A DNA stretch of 64,000 bases. Origin: CAKSHP01 sp045636325 (GTDB lineage Bacteria > Bacillota > Clostridia > UBA1381 > UMGS1253). The translations under genes were made by a program, and so were the position numbers. The notes under the pieces are model-generated. The model did not search any database, was not told where the DNA came from, and saw only the letters and a program-made list of their open reading frames with translations. Of the stretch, positions 18,608 through 28,350 are shown in pieces (position 1 is the stretch's first letter; every line of letters starts with the position of its first letter). The stretch lies in assembly GCA_045636325.1 (NCBI GenBank), contig JAZTXH010000008.1:1-64000 (forward strand). The letters run 5' to 3'.

Positions 18608-18714
18608 GTATTTTATCTATTTAATAAAATTGTCAGCAGATACATTTTCACATAAAATTTTACAACAAAATAATATTTTTTACATATTAGTGCAAAAAAA
18701 GCTTGTATATTTGC

Positions 18715-18743
18715 TTGACACTTTGCAGTTTTATTGTTATAAT
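18715..18743 (+). promoter_or_regulatory. Consensus promoter for pyruvate:ferredoxin oxidoreductase
   Basis: Exact TTGACA and TATAAT with a 17-base spacer. The untranslated leader is about 55 bases and ends in a GAGGAGG ribosome binding site. This is one of the strongest promoter matches in the window, fitting high expression of a central metabolic enzyme. Confidence 0.9.
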
Positions 18744-18806
18744 AATGGGTGGTGAAAGCTTAATAAAAATTTTATTAATTTCTATATACAGAGGAGGATA
18801 TTTTAA

Positions 18807-21800
18807 ATGGCAAGAAAAATGAAAACCATGGATGGTAATAATGCTGCTGCGTGGGCATCTTATGCGTTTACTGATGTAGCTGCTATTTACCCCATTACTC
18901 CGTCTTCAGTTATGGCTGAGGTAACAGACGAGTGGGCAGTTGAAAACAAGAAAAACATTTTCGGACAGCCTGTTAAGGTTGTTGAGATGCAGTCAGAAGC
19001 AGGTGCTGCAGGTGCTGTGCATGGTTCTTTGGGAGCGGGTGCTCTTACAACCACATACACAGCTTCTCAGGGTCTACTTCTTATGATTCCGAATATGTAC
19101 AAGATGGCAGGTGAGTTATTACCTTCTGTTATTCATGTAAGTGCACGTTGTGTAGCTTCACATGCGCTTAACATTTTCGGCGATCATTCAGATGTTATGG
19201 CATGCCGTCAGACAGGTTATGCTATGCTATGCTCAAATAGTCCTCAGGAAGTAATGGATTTAGGTGCTGTTGCTCATTTGGCGGCAATTAAAGGAAGAGT
19301 TCCCTTCCTTCATTTCTTTGATGGTTTCAGAACATCACACGAAATCGATAAAATTGAAGTATGGGATTATGAAGATTTAAAAGAAATGGTAGATATGGAC
19401 GCTGTTAAAGCATTCCGTGCTACTGCTGTAAATCCTGAGCGCCCCGTTCTTCGCGGTAGTGCTCAGAATCCTGATATATTCTTCCAGAACAGAGAAGCTT
19501 GTAACAAGTATTACGATGCTGTTCCCGAGGTTGTTGAAGAATACATGGAAAAAGTAAATGCAAAGATCGGTACAAATTATCATCTTGTTGATTATTATGG
19601 CGCACCTGATGCTGAAAAAGTATTGGTTGCAATGGGCAGTGTTTGTGAAACAATCGAAGAGACTATTGATTACCTTACAGCTAAAGGCGAGAAGGTTGGT
19701 TTGATCAAAGTTCGCTTGTACAGACCTTTCCCTGTAGAGGCATTCTTGAACGCAGTTCCTTCTACATGTAAGAAGATTGCTGTTTTAGATAGAACAAAAG
19801 AGCCCGGTTCAATAGGTGAACCTTTATATCTTGATGTTTGCGCTTGCTACAATGGTCAGACAAACATTCCCGTGATTATTGGCGGAAGATACGGTCTTGG
19901 TTCTAAGGATACAATTCCTGCAGATATTATTGCTGCATTTAAAAATCTTGATGCTGATAAACCCGTTAAAGGCTTTACACTTGCTATCAGCGATGACGTT
20001 ACAAATCTTTCTCTTGCAAGAGAAGAAATTATTGACACATCTGCTGAAGGTAACACAGCATGTAAGTTCTGGGGTCTTGGCTCTGATGGTACTGTTGGTG
20101 CTAATAAAAACTCTATCAAAATTATAGGTGACCATACTGAGCTTTATGCGCAGGCATATTTCTCATATGACTCCAAAAAATCAGGCGGTATTACAGTATC
20201 TCACTTAAGATTCGGTAAAAAGCCCATCAAGTCAACATATCTTATTAATAAAGCAAACTTTGTTGCTTGTCACAATCCTTCATATGTTGATAAGTATGAT
20301 ATGGTTGAAGATTTGGTGCCGGGCGGCAGTTTCCTTCTAAACTGTGCATGGGATGTTAAAGAACTTGGCGAGAGACTTCCTGCTAAGATGAAGAAGTATA
20401 TTGCGGAAAACAATATTTCTTTATATACAATTGATGCTATCGGTATTGCTAAAGAGCTGGGTCTTGGCAATAAGACTTCAATCGTTTTACAGTCTGCATT
20501 CTTCAAGATTGCAAATGTTATTCCTTTTGAAGATGCTGTTGGCTACATGAAGGATGCTGTTGTTAAATCCTTCGGTGCTAAGGGTGAAAAGATTGTAAGT
20601 ATGAATCATGCTGCTATAACAGAAGGCGAAAAGAACATTAAGAAGATTGATGTTCCTGCTGAATGGAAGGATGCAAAAGATGCTCCTGTAGTTGAAAAAG
20701 ATGTTCCTTCGTTTGTAAAGAATATTCTAGAACCCTGTAACAAGCAGACAGGTGATAAGATTCCCGTATCTAAGTTTATGGATATGGTAGACGGTCATCT
20801 TCCGCAGGGTATGGCTGCTTTCGAAAAACGCGGTATAGCAGTAGATGTTCCCGAATGGATTACAGATAAATGTATTCAGTGTAATAAGTGTGCGATAGTT
20901 TGTCCTCATGCGGCAATCCGTCCTATTGCACTAAATGCTGATGAAGCAGCAAATGCTCCTTCTAACATGAAGATGAAGCCTATGACAGGCAAAGCTGATT
21001 ATCAGTTCACAATGGCTGTTTCTACACTTGACTGTAGCGGTTGTGGTAACTGTGCTAAGGTTTGTCCTACGAAAGATGGCGGCGCTCTTGTTATGAAGCC
21101 CATTGATTCTCAGATGGATCAGCAGGCATGTTTCGATTATGCTACAAAGACAAGCGTTAAGGAAGATTTAATAAATGCTCCTCTTAATGTTAAGAATTCT
21201 CAGTTCCGTCAGCCGTTGCTTGAGTTCTCTGGCGCTTGTGCAGGTTGTGGTGAAACCCCTTATGCTAAGCTTATCACTCAGATTTGCGGTGACAGAACAT
21301 ATATCTCAAATGCTACAGGTTGTTCTTCAATCTGGGGTGGCAGTGCCCCTTCAACACCTTACACAATTAACCATAAGGGGCATGGTCCTGCATGGGTTAA
21401 CTCATTGTTTGAGGATAACGCAGAGCATGGTTTAGGTATGGCTGTTGCAGCAAAACAACTTCGTGAAAGATTAAAGAATCAAGTTCTTGATATTGAATGC
21501 GAAAGCGTTAAGGCTGCAGTTGAAGAATGGATTGCAACTTACGATGATATAGATGCAAATGCTCCTGCAACAGAAAAATTGATTGCTGCTTTGGAAGCTT
21601 GCGGTTGTGATAAGGCTAAGGCTGTTCTTGAAATGAAAGAATATCTTTCAAAGAAAGCTGTTTGGATTTTTGGCGGTGACGGTTGGGCATACGATATAGG
21701 TTTTGGCGGTCTTGACCATGTTCTTGCTTCCGGCGAAGATGTAAACGTTATGGTATTTGATACAGAAGTTTACTCTAACACAGGAGGTCAGGCATCTAAG

Positions 21801-22295
21801 TCTACACCTACAGGTGCTGTTGCACAGTTCGCTGCAGGCGGCAAACCCATTAAGAAGAAGAACCTTGCAGAAATCGCTATGTCTTACGGATATGTATACG
21901 TTGCACAGGTTGCAATGGGTTACAGCGATGCTCAGACAGTTAAGGCAATCAAAGAAGCTGTTTCTTATAACGGTCCTTCATTGATTATCGGTTATGCACC
22001 TTGTATCAACCATGGTATCAAGGGCGGTATGACAGATACTCAGAAAGTTATTGACAATGCTGTTAAGTCAGGTTACTGGCATACATTCAGATTCAACCCC
22101 GAAGCTGAAAAACCGTTCACAATGGATTCTAAGAATCCTACAGAGTCTTACAGAGACTTTATTATGAACGAAGTTCGTTACAGTTCACTTGCCCGTAAGT
22201 TCCCCGATAAGGCGGAAGAGTTGTTCATAGAAGCTGAAAAGCAGGCTCAGGAGAAATTTGAGCATTGGACAAAGTATAGCAAGTTGTTTGAATAA
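18807..22295 (+). CDS. nifJ: Pyruvate:ferredoxin (flavodoxin) oxidoreductase
   Basis: A 1162-residue single-chain homodimeric enzyme that cleaves pyruvate to acetyl-CoA and CO2 and reduces ferredoxin. Domains in order: the alpha-like N-terminal domain with YPITPSS, the gamma/EKR-type region around 430-640, a ferredoxin-like segment with two 4Fe-4S motifs (CIQCNKCAIVCPH near 690, CSGCGNCAKVCPT near 741), and a thiamine-diphosphate domain with ACAGCGET, TGCSSIWG and GDGWAYDIGFGG (near 957). Another cluster-ligand cysteine lies in APCINHGIKGG near the C-terminus. It is monocistronic between a strong promoter and a strong terminator, and marks an anaerobic metabolism. Confidence 0.97.
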   Translation: MARKMKTMDGNNAAAWASYAFTDVAAIYPITPSSVMAEVTDEWAVENKKNIFGQPVKVVEMQSEAGAAGAVHGSLGAGALTTTYTASQGLLLMIPNMYKMAGELLPSVIHVSARCVASHALNIFGDHSDVMACRQTGYAMLCSNSPQEVMDLGAVAHLAAIKGRVPFLHFFDGFRTSHEIDKIEVWDYEDLKEMVDMDAVKAFRATAVNPERPVLRGSAQNPDIFFQNREACNKYYDAVPEVVEEYMEKVNAKIGTNYHLVDYYGAPDAEKVLVAMGSVCETIEETIDYLTAKGEKVGLIKVRLYRPFPVEAFLNAVPSTCKKIAVLDRTKEPGSIGEPLYLDVCACYNGQTNIPVIIGGRYGLGSKDTIPADIIAAFKNLDADKPVKGFTLAISDDVTNLSLAREEIIDTSAEGNTACKFWGLGSDGTVGANKNSIKIIGDHTELYAQAYFSYDSKKSGGITVSHLRFGKKPIKSTYLINKANFVACHNPSYVDKYDMVEDLVPGGSFLLNCAWDVKELGERLPAKMKKYIAENNISLYTIDAIGIAKELGLGNKTSIVLQSAFFKIANVIPFEDAVGYMKDAVVKSFGAKGEKIVSMNHAAITEGEKNIKKIDVPAEWKDAKDAPVVEKDVPSFVKNILEPCNKQTGDKIPVSKFMDMVDGHLPQGMAAFEKRGIAVDVPEWITDKCIQCNKCAIVCPHAAIRPIALNADEAANAPSNMKMKPMTGKADYQFTMAVSTLDCSGCGNCAKVCPTKDGGALVMKPIDSQMDQQACFDYATKTSVKEDLINAPLNVKNSQFRQPLLEFSGACAGCGETPYAKLITQICGDRTYISNATGCSSIWGGSAPSTPYTINHKGHGPAWVNSLFEDNAEHGLGMAVAAKQLRERLKNQVLDIECESVKAAVEEWIATYDDIDANAPATEKLIAALEACGCDKAKAVLEMKEYLSKKAVWIFGGDGWAYDIGFGGLDHVLASGEDVNVMVFDTEVYSNTGGQASKSTPTGAVAQFAAGGKPIKKKNLAEIAMSYGYVYVAQVAMGYSDAQTVKAIKEAVSYNGPSLIIGYAPCINHGIKGGMTDTQKVIDNAVKSGYWHTFRFNPEAEKPFTMDSKNPTESYRDFIMNEVRYSSLARKFPDKAEELFIEAEKQAQEKFEHWTKYSKLFE

Positions 22296-22308
22296 TTTTA
22301 AATTATTT

Positions 22309-22359
22309 AGAAAAAAAAGCATCCCGCAGGATTTTATCCTGCGGGATGCTTTTTTTTCT
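22309..22359. terminator. Bidirectional terminator between nifJ and the S41 protease gene
   Basis: A perfect 24-bp stem with a three-base loop (core GCATCCCGCAGGAT). Eight A on the left arm and eight T on the right arm make it work in both directions, serving convergent nifJ and the minus-strand protease gene. Confidence 0.92.
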
Positions 22360-22399
22360 AAAAAGAATTAAATGTTTTCTTTTATTTGATTAAACCTTG

Positions 22400-23662
22400 T
22401 TATTCGCTTTTTAAAAGGTTTAATGCATAAGCTTTTTGAGTATCGATTTCCGCTGTATAGTAAGCTGCAGGGAATTGGTCATAGGGTGGCTCGATTTCAA
22501 CAATGTCTGTGGGAGTTATTCCTTTTTCGTGAATTGTGTCTCCATTTGGAGTATAATACTTGTCAACAGTAATTATAAGCCCACCGCCTGATTTCATTGA
22601 AAAAACGCTTTGCGTGACACCTTTTCCAAAGCTTCTTGTGCCAATAATTGCGGTAGATTTTTTGTGGTCACGAAGTGCGGCTGTAAATATTTCCGATGCA
22701 CTTGCTGAACCTGAATTTATAAGAATTACAGGATTGATTTCATATTCTTTCTTGTCTGAATACAACTTGCGTGTGTTTTCATTTTTATCAACAGTATACA
22801 CAACAAGTGAATTATCTTCTAAAAATTTGCCGGCAATAGTTCTTACAACGTCAAAATTACCTCCGCCATTATCACGAAGGTCAATTATAAGCTTTTTCAT
22901 TCCTGAAGACAGTAAATTCTTGTATGCTTCATCGAATTCGTTGTGAGTATCGGTATTAAATGAAGAAATTTTGATATATCCTATTTTATCATCTTCCATT
23001 TGAGAAGTTACACTTTGTGTATGAATCGCCTCTCTTTTAAGTGTAGCAATAAAAATTTCTTTGCTGCCGTCTAAGTTCTGCCTTTTGCATTTTAAATCTA
23101 CAGAAGTGTTTTCGCGTTCAGTTATATTAATGTGTTCTCCTCTTATATATGAGACAATATCTTCGTAAGTGTCTTTGTTGCATTCTTTATCGTCAGCAGA
23201 AATAAGAATATCGCCAATTTTCAATCCTGATTTTTCGCCAGGGGAGCCGGGAAATGTGCCTGCAACAGTAACGCCGTCATCATTTAAAGTAAAAACAACA
23301 CCTATACCGATATAGTCACCTTTTGCACTATTTTTATATTCTTCAAATTCATCTGGCGTAAGATAGCGTGTATAGGGATCGCCTAATGCCTCCACCATGC
23401 CTTTTGCTGCACCATATTTTAAATCATCATCATTTATATCATAAAGATAAAAAGAGTTTATATATGCTCTTACCTCATTTGTGGGAGTAAGCGGAATTTT
23501 AAAAAACTTCTTTACGATAAAAGGTGTTACTAATAAGGTTATTATAAGTAAGACTACTATTACAGAAGCTGTTATAATTGTTTTAAGAGGTAATTTGCGT
23601 TTTGGCTTTAAGGTACTTTCAAATTTTATATTAAATCCTGAATTATTTTCCTGATTTTCCAT
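22400..23662 (-). CDS. S41 carboxy-terminal processing protease (CtpA family)
   Basis: A 420-residue membrane-anchored protease. A basic N-terminus is followed by a membrane span at about 26-48. The PDZ domain (about 110-200) contains GIGVVFTLN and PGEKSGLKIGDIL. The S41 domain follows, with DLRDNGGGN, the nucleophile Ser in SGSASASEIF and Lys in RSFGKGVTQ. It is the last of the same-strand run ftsE-ftsX-M23 peptidase-protease, a common order in Firmicutes, and probably processes or removes envelope proteins around division. About 100 bases with a weak hairpin separate it from the M23 gene. Confidence 0.92.
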   Translation of the reverse strand: MENQENNSGFNIKFESTLKPKRKLPLKTIITASVIVVLLIITLLVTPFIVKKFFKIPLTPTNEVRAYINSFYLYDINDDDLKYGAAKGMVEALGDPYTRYLTPDEFEEYKNSAKGDYIGIGVVFTLNDDGVTVAGTFPGSPGEKSGLKIGDILISADDKECNKDTYEDIVSYIRGEHINITERENTSVDLKCKRQNLDGSKEIFIATLKREAIHTQSVTSQMEDDKIGYIKISSFNTDTHNEFDEAYKNLLSSGMKKLIIDLRDNGGGNFDVVRTIAGKFLEDNSLVVYTVDKNENTRKLYSDKKEYEINPVILINSGSASASEIFTAALRDHKKSTAIIGTRSFGKGVTQSVFSMKSGGGLIITVDKYYTPNGDTIHEKGITPTDIVEIEPPYDQFPAAYYTAEIDTQKAYALNLLKSE

Positions 23663-23708
23663 GTGGGATATCCTTTCCTGAATTAAAAATTAAACCATAA
23701 TTATATTT

Positions 23709-23757
23709 AAGCGGAAGAACGCTTGCTTATGCATATTCTTCCGCTTATTTTAATATT
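23709..23757 (-). terminator. Hairpin between the M23 peptidase and S41 protease genes
   Basis: AAGCGGAAGAA pairs perfectly with TTCTTCCGCTT around a 16-base loop. The bases after the stem on the minus strand are A/T mixed rather than a clean T run, so partial termination or RNA processing is as likely as full termination. Confidence 0.5.
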
Positions 23758-23763
23758 AAATTA

Positions 23764-24945
23764 TTACCACAAATATGGTCTTGGATTTACATACTGTCCG
23801 TTAACTATTACACTGAAATGAATATGTGGTCCGGTTGAATTACCGGTGCTTCCTGCAGCGGCAATTTTCTGACCCCGAACAACTCTCTGTCCGGCTGATA
23901 CATAAAGTGCACTGTTGTGAGCATATAATGTAACTTTATCCCCGTGGTCGATTGTTACACAATTTCCGTAAGAACCGCGCCAGCCTGATGCAAGCACAAC
24001 GCCGTCAGCAGCCGCAAGAACAGCAGTTCCGGTTGATACACCGAAATCAATTCCGGTATGATAGTTTTGTTTTCCTCTTAATATACGATATCCGTATTCA
24101 GATGTAACCGGAGCTCCGGCATAACAGGGAAGACCTAGTGTACCATTGCCGCTTGAAACAACAGTTGTCTGTGATGAAGCGGGTTTACTGTTATTGGCAG
24201 AAGAATTTGAATTTGCCTTTTGTCTTGCTATTTCGGCTAATATATTCTGAGCTGCCTGTTCGTGTTCTTTTTGCATTTTTTCATAGTATTCTTCATCTTT
24301 TTTCAATTCTTCAACCTGAGTATTATTTTCTTCTACTTTAGAATCAAAATCTGCTTGCTTTGATTTTAGCACATCGCGTTCGGACACTATTAAAGCTTTA
24401 TCTTTTTCAATCTGCTCTTTTGCGGATTTACTTTCTTCGCGCTTATCGCTTAATTCAGAAATAAGCTTTTTGTCATTTGAATAAAGCTGAGTAACCATTT
24501 CCAAACGAAGAAGCATATCTGAAAGACCTTCGGAAGAAAAAAGAATGTCAAGATAAGTTGTGGTTCCGTGCTCATACATAACACGAAGCCTGTCTTTTAA
24601 CAAGGCATCGCTTTTTTCTATTTCTCCGGTAAGAGTTTCGATTTTTTCTTGGTTTTCTTCTATTTGCTTTTCTTTTTCATATATGTTTGAATTTAATGCA
24701 GAGATATCATCAGCCAATGCTTCTATTTCTTCGTTGAGTTTTTTGTTTTCGTTTTCAAGGGAAGCACGCTCGCTTGCAGCCTTATTTTTCTTTTCTTTTG
24801 CTTCATTTGCCAGTCTGTTTTCTTCTTCAAGGTTTGAGCTTGATGCAAACACACCTTCGCTAAGGAAAACTGCAACTGGAACAAAAACTGCTAAAACCAT
24901 AGCAATAGCAATGAATAAGGCTATAATTCTGGTTTTGTCTTTCAT
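23764..24945 (-). CDS. Coiled-coil M23 peptidoglycan hydrolase (EnvC/CwlO-like)
   Basis: A 393-residue secreted protein. The signal peptide (1-35, hydrophobic IALFIAIAMVLAVFVPVAV) is followed by a long Glu/Lys/Ser-rich coiled coil (about 38-225), a Ser/Asn-rich linker and a LytM/M23 metallopeptidase domain (about 265-393). Zinc and catalytic residues are visible in YHTGIDFGV, LYAHNS and GPHIHFSV. I use the ATG with AGAGAGG upstream; the longer reading from 24978 has no such site. Placed next to ftsEX, it fits the known scheme in which FtsEX activates a coiled-coil hydrolase or hydrolase activator at the septum or side wall. Confidence 0.92.
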   Translation of the reverse strand: MKDKTRIIALFIAIAMVLAVFVPVAVFLSEGVFASSSNLEEENRLANEAKEKKNKAASERASLENENKKLNEEIEALADDISALNSNIYEKEKQIEENQEKIETLTGEIEKSDALLKDRLRVMYEHGTTTYLDILFSSEGLSDMLLRLEMVTQLYSNDKKLISELSDKREESKSAKEQIEKDKALIVSERDVLKSKQADFDSKVEENNTQVEELKKDEEYYEKMQKEHEQAAQNILAEIARQKANSNSSANNSKPASSQTTVVSSGNGTLGLPCYAGAPVTSEYGYRILRGKQNYHTGIDFGVSTGTAVLAAADGVVLASGWRGSYGNCVTIDHGDKVTLYAHNSALYVSAGQRVVRGQKIAAAGSTGNSTGPHIHFSVIVNGQYVNPRPYLW

Positions 24946-24988
24946 AAGTATACCTCTCTTTTTAATTAAATATGCCAAAGTTTAAAAA

Positions 24989-25876
24989 TTAAACATCAAG
25001 ATGCTTTCTTATGGAAAGTCCGCTGCCTATTGAACCGATAAGCGTTCCTATAGAAATAAAACAGATAAGAAGAACTAACCATAGCTGTGAATAGGGAAGA
25101 AGCGAAAATACATCCATATTTATATCAAGGGACTTTGAGTATACAAAAATATATCCTAAGGATATAAGGCCAAATGAAATTAATGCACCTACAACACCGG
25201 TTATAATACCTTCAAAAATAAATGGCCAGCGGATAAACCAGTTTGTTGCACCTACAAATTTCATTACGCCTATTTCTTTTCGCCTTGAAAAAACAGCGAT
25301 TTTAATTGTGTTTGCTATAATAAATATTGAAATAAGACAAAGCATAATCATTATTATAAGACTGGTATTTCGCACTGCACTTGAAATCTTTAAAATATTT
25401 TCAAGCACTACACGATTATTCTTTACAGTTGCAACCTTATCAATTTCAGAAAGCTGATTAACTGTATCTTCTGACTGTGTAAGGTCATTTAAAGTTATTA
25501 TAATTGAGTCCCTGTAAGGGTTGTTTTCGCCTTCATAACCTTCAAGTGCTGATGCATCTTCAGCAAAAATTTCCTTCATATATTCTAAAATATCTTCTTT
25601 TGAAAATATCTTAGCACTCCTTATGTTTGAAAGCTTTAAAATCCTTTCTTTGGCAAATAAAAGCTGTTTATCGGTTGTATCATCTTCCATAAAAATCTGA
25701 ATTTCACATTTTTCTTCAACATTTCTTGTAATGTGATTGATATTTAATGTTATAACTGAGAACAGACCGAATATAATTAAACAACACATTACAATAAATA
25801 CACTTGTCATACTTGTAAGGCCGTTTCTGAAAAAACTTTTAAATGCTTGCGAAATGTAATAACGGAAGCTATTCAT
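24989..25876 (-). CDS. ftsX: Cell-division ABC transporter permease FtsX
   Basis: A 295-residue type VII ABC membrane subunit. A first span at about 20-45 is followed by an extracytoplasmic domain (about 50-165) and three further spans near 170-195, 220-245 and 262-285. The motif RRKEIGVMKFVGATNWFIR before the third span is typical of FtsX. The gene overlaps ftsE by eight bases, indicating coupling. It transmits the ATPase cycle of FtsE across the membrane to the M23 hydrolase encoded next. Confidence 0.95.
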   Translation of the reverse strand: MNSFRYYISQAFKSFFRNGLTSMTSVFIVMCCLIIFGLFSVITLNINHITRNVEEKCEIQIFMEDDTTDKQLLFAKERILKLSNIRSAKIFSKEDILEYMKEIFAEDASALEGYEGENNPYRDSIIITLNDLTQSEDTVNQLSEIDKVATVKNNRVVLENILKISSAVRNTSLIIMIMLCLISIFIIANTIKIAVFSRRKEIGVMKFVGATNWFIRWPFIFEGIITGVVGALISFGLISLGYIFVYSKSLDINMDVFSLLPYSQLWLVLLICFISIGTLIGSIGSGLSIRKHLDV

Positions 25877-26699
25877 TTAACTCACCTCCGTGATTTGTTA
25901 TATCTTCCATGCTTATTGGTTTAAAATACGCATTGTAATTCTGAGAAAACTCAGGATCGTTTTTGGTTTCTTTAGCAGATGATTCGTCAGAAGTTTCTTT
26001 GTTTATCACAGAATCAGGAGCTTGGTCGTATCCGCCGCTGTAATCATCGCGGATAAGTTTTCCGTCATATATTTCAAGAACGCGTTTTTTCTTGGTGTTT
26101 ACAATATCTTTTGCGTGAGTAGACATTACAACAGTAGTTCCGCGCTTATTTATATCCTCTAAAAGCTCTACAATTTCATAAGATGTTTTTGGCGGTAAGC
26201 TTGCAGTAGGTTCATCTGCAACAAGAATGGGAGGATTATTGGCAAGCGCTCGTGCAACTGCTACTCTCTGGGCTTCACCGCGAGATAACTGAGTAGGGAA
26301 AAGCTTTGCTTTATGGGAAAGACCAACCATGCCCAGAAGAAGGGGAACCTGTCGTCTTATTTCCCTTTTTGTTGCACCCACAACACGCATTGCAAAAGCA
26401 ACGTTTTCAAAAACACTACGGTCTTCAAGTAAACGGAAATTCTGAAAAACCACGCCTATATCGCGACGAAGATATGGAATCTGACGTTTCTTTAATTTGT
26501 TTACCTGTTGATTGTTTATAGTTATATCACCGGAGGTAGGCAATTCTTCATGCATAAGAAGTTTTGTCAAGGTTGATTTACCGGCTCCGGAAGGACCTAC
26601 AATATAAACAAATTCGCCTTTGTCAATATGAAAGCTGACATTGTCTAAGGCAACTGTTCCATCAGAATATTCTTTATTGACATTTTTAAAATCTATCAT
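25869..26699 (-). CDS. ftsE: Cell-division ABC ATPase FtsE with altered motifs and a C-terminal tail
   Basis: A 276-residue FtsE. Walker A GPSGAGKSTL, Q-loop GVVFQNFRLL, Walker B ILVADEPT and the switch His in MSTHA are present. Two motifs differ from the usual: the signature reads LSRGEAQR rather than LSGGEQQR, and the D-loop reads TASLPPKTS where GNLDPKTS is usual, so the D-loop Asp is missing. After about residue 225 an acidic, Ser/Asn/Glu-rich tail of about 50 residues extends the usual 228. I start at MIDFKNV by family comparison; the best ribosome binding site (GAAAGG) is 14 bases upstream. It pairs with ftsX. Confidence 0.93.
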   Translation of the reverse strand: MIDFKNVNKEYSDGTVALDNVSFHIDKGEFVYIVGPSGAGKSTLTKLLMHEELPTSGDITINNQQVNKLKKRQIPYLRRDIGVVFQNFRLLEDRSVFENVAFAMRVVGATKREIRRQVPLLLGMVGLSHKAKLFPTQLSRGEAQRVAVARALANNPPILVADEPTASLPPKTSYEIVELLEDINKRGTTVVMSTHAKDIVNTKKKRVLEIYDGKLIRDDYSGGYDQAPDSVINKETSDESSAKETKNDPEFSQNYNAYFKPISMEDITNHGGELNE

Positions 26700-26730
26700 A
26701 AAATAGTACGCAACCTTTCGTAATAATAAC

Positions 26731-26760
26731 CACAAAACGGGCGAAATAATCGCCCGAATT
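26731..26760 (-). terminator. Intrinsic terminator after the PucR-type regulator gene
   Basis: Read on the minus strand, CGGGCGA and TCGCCCG form a seven-pair stem with a short loop, followed by GTTTTGTGG. The T tract is modest. It separates the regulator from ftsEX. Confidence 0.6.
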
Positions 26761-26770
26761 GTAAAATGTT

Positions 26771-27856
26771 TTAAAGCTTCATCGGATTTGCTTCAAGGTA
26801 CTGGTTAACCATCATAGCTACTTTAAACACAACCGCATCATCAAATTTACGCAAATCAAGACCGATTGTTTTTAATACCTTGTCCAAACGATAAACCAAC
26901 GTGTTTCTGTGAATATAAAGCTGCCTTGCTGTTTCAGAAACGTTAAGGTCGTTTTTAAAGAATTCATAAATAGTTGTAATGATTTCTTCGTCAAGCGCAT
27001 CAAGACCTTTTTTTGTTAAAACTTCCTGCAAAAACAACTGACACAAACGAGTGGGGAGGTGATATATAAGTCTTCCTACGCCAAGACTCTTATAGCTTAA
27101 TATGTATTTTTCACTGTCAAATACGCGGCCAATTTCCAATGCAACCTGAGCTTCCTTATAGGCTGCGGCAAGTACATTTAAGTTTTCAGCTGGTGTTGAT
27201 ATACCAACAAGCACATTTGTCAAAGCTTCGCTGCCAAGATTATCAACGATTACCTGAGCGATATCTTCTAAATCTTTTTCTGTAGTATTATCATCTATTG
27301 CTTTTATCAAAACAAAAGTATTGTCATCCATGCTGAAAATAAAATCAGTTTCCTGTTCAGGATACATTTCCATAAATATATCAAGAACTGCTAAATCTTC
27401 ATTACCTAAAACTTTAACAAGGAAAGCAACACGCTTCTGTTCAAATTCCATGTGAAGTTCACGGGCACGCTGATGAAGGTCAAGGGGAAGAGTGTTATCA
27501 GAAATAATATTTTTAACAAATATTGTTTTATCATATTTATCATCATAGAATAAGCGGATATTGTTAAGCGCAACCGCAAGCACCATACAAGTTCTTTTAG
27601 CTTCTTCGTCGTTACCTCTTACGTATACGATGTAGTCCGGCTTTGCTGTTTTACTGATACCGCATAAGTTATATCCGCGACAGTTATACATCTGCATGCT
27701 GTCAGGAACGGATGAGATAAAATCATCTGCATAGTCAGTCATATTTTCCGATGCATTGGTTGCAAGCACATAGCCTTCATTATCCATTACACCCACCGGG
27801 GATGTCAAAAAGGCATCCATCTGATTGATTACATTCTGAAAAGTCTTTTTTAACAT
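26771..27856 (-). CDS. PucR/CdaR-type transcriptional regulator
   Basis: A 361-residue putative regulator. The C-terminal 60 residues (ETARQLYIHRNTLVYRLDKV) form the PucR/CdaR helix-turn-helix, with TLVYRLDKVLKTIGLDLRK as its end. The middle (about 120-270) resembles the degenerate GGDEF-like domain of this family, and the N-terminus (DAFLTSPVGVMDNEGYVLATN) looks like a sensory domain. The ATG is chosen because GAGGAG lies eight bases upstream; the longer reading adds an unlikely hydrophobic leader. Targets are unknown. It lies upstream of ftsE on the same strand, behind its own terminator, and faces an unusually long AT-rich intergenic region. Confidence 0.82.
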   Translation of the reverse strand: MLKKTFQNVINQMDAFLTSPVGVMDNEGYVLATNASENMTDYADDFISSVPDSMQMYNCRGYNLCGISKTAKPDYIVYVRGNDEEAKRTCMVLAVALNNIRLFYDDKYDKTIFVKNIISDNTLPLDLHQRARELHMEFEQKRVAFLVKVLGNEDLAVLDIFMEMYPEQETDFIFSMDDNTFVLIKAIDDNTTEKDLEDIAQVIVDNLGSEALTNVLVGISTPAENLNVLAAAYKEAQVALEIGRVFDSEKYILSYKSLGVGRLIYHLPTRLCQLFLQEVLTKKGLDALDEEIITTIYEFFKNDLNVSETARQLYIHRNTLVYRLDKVLKTIGLDLRKFDDAVVFKVAMMVNQYLEANPMKL

Positions 27857-28321
27857 AGTCAAACTCCTCCACAAACTAAAAATTAAGCACACAGCATATA
27901 CAATGTACAACTAGTCATAATTCGCTTTATATTTATCGGAAATTAACTTCGTTTGGTTAAAATTTATAATGAAAAAAATCAAATTTTCCGATAATTTTAT
28001 CATAATATGTAAAGCGTACATATATATAATATACTATTTTAAGACAAAATGCAAGAATTTTTTATAAAAAATTTGTGCATTTTTAAAACAATCTTTATTT
28101 TAGGTAATCAAAATGTAAATAAAAGTAAAAATGTAGCAAAATATACAAAAAAAATCTTTGGTAAAAATAACAATTAAAGAAATATATGATATATCGTACC
28201 GCTATATATTTTATTTACACAAAAACATTTATATTATATAAGCATTTTTACCAAAAGAAATATTCTTTTTAAGTTAAATTTAACAATAAAAAATTTTTCT
28301 TTTGTTTTTTTATGAAAACAC
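27857..28321. other. Long AT-rich intergenic region with an inverted repeat
   Basis: About 465 bases between divergent genes, with no plausible coding frame or RNA gene. TTATCGGAAA at 27933-27942 and its exact complement TTTCCGATAA at 27985-27994 form a 10-bp inverted repeat in the leader or promoter of the PucR-type regulator. The rest is dominated by A/T tracts, including a CGTACCG island flanked by TATAT runs near 28196. I see no further structure. Confidence 0.5.
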
Positions 28322-28350
28322 TTGCAAAAATTATTTTTTAATTATAAAAT
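28322..28350 (+). promoter_or_regulatory. Promoter for the phosphoribosyltransferase-like gene
   Basis: TTGCAA and TAAAAT with a 17-base spacer, about 38 bases before the ATG. Several overlapping A/T -10-like hexamers make the exact element uncertain. Confidence 0.55.

Noticed and set aside
18546..18755. A 69-codon frame between the DUF624 gene and nifJ
   Set aside because: It runs through a perfect terminator and the nifJ promoter and has no ribosome binding site.
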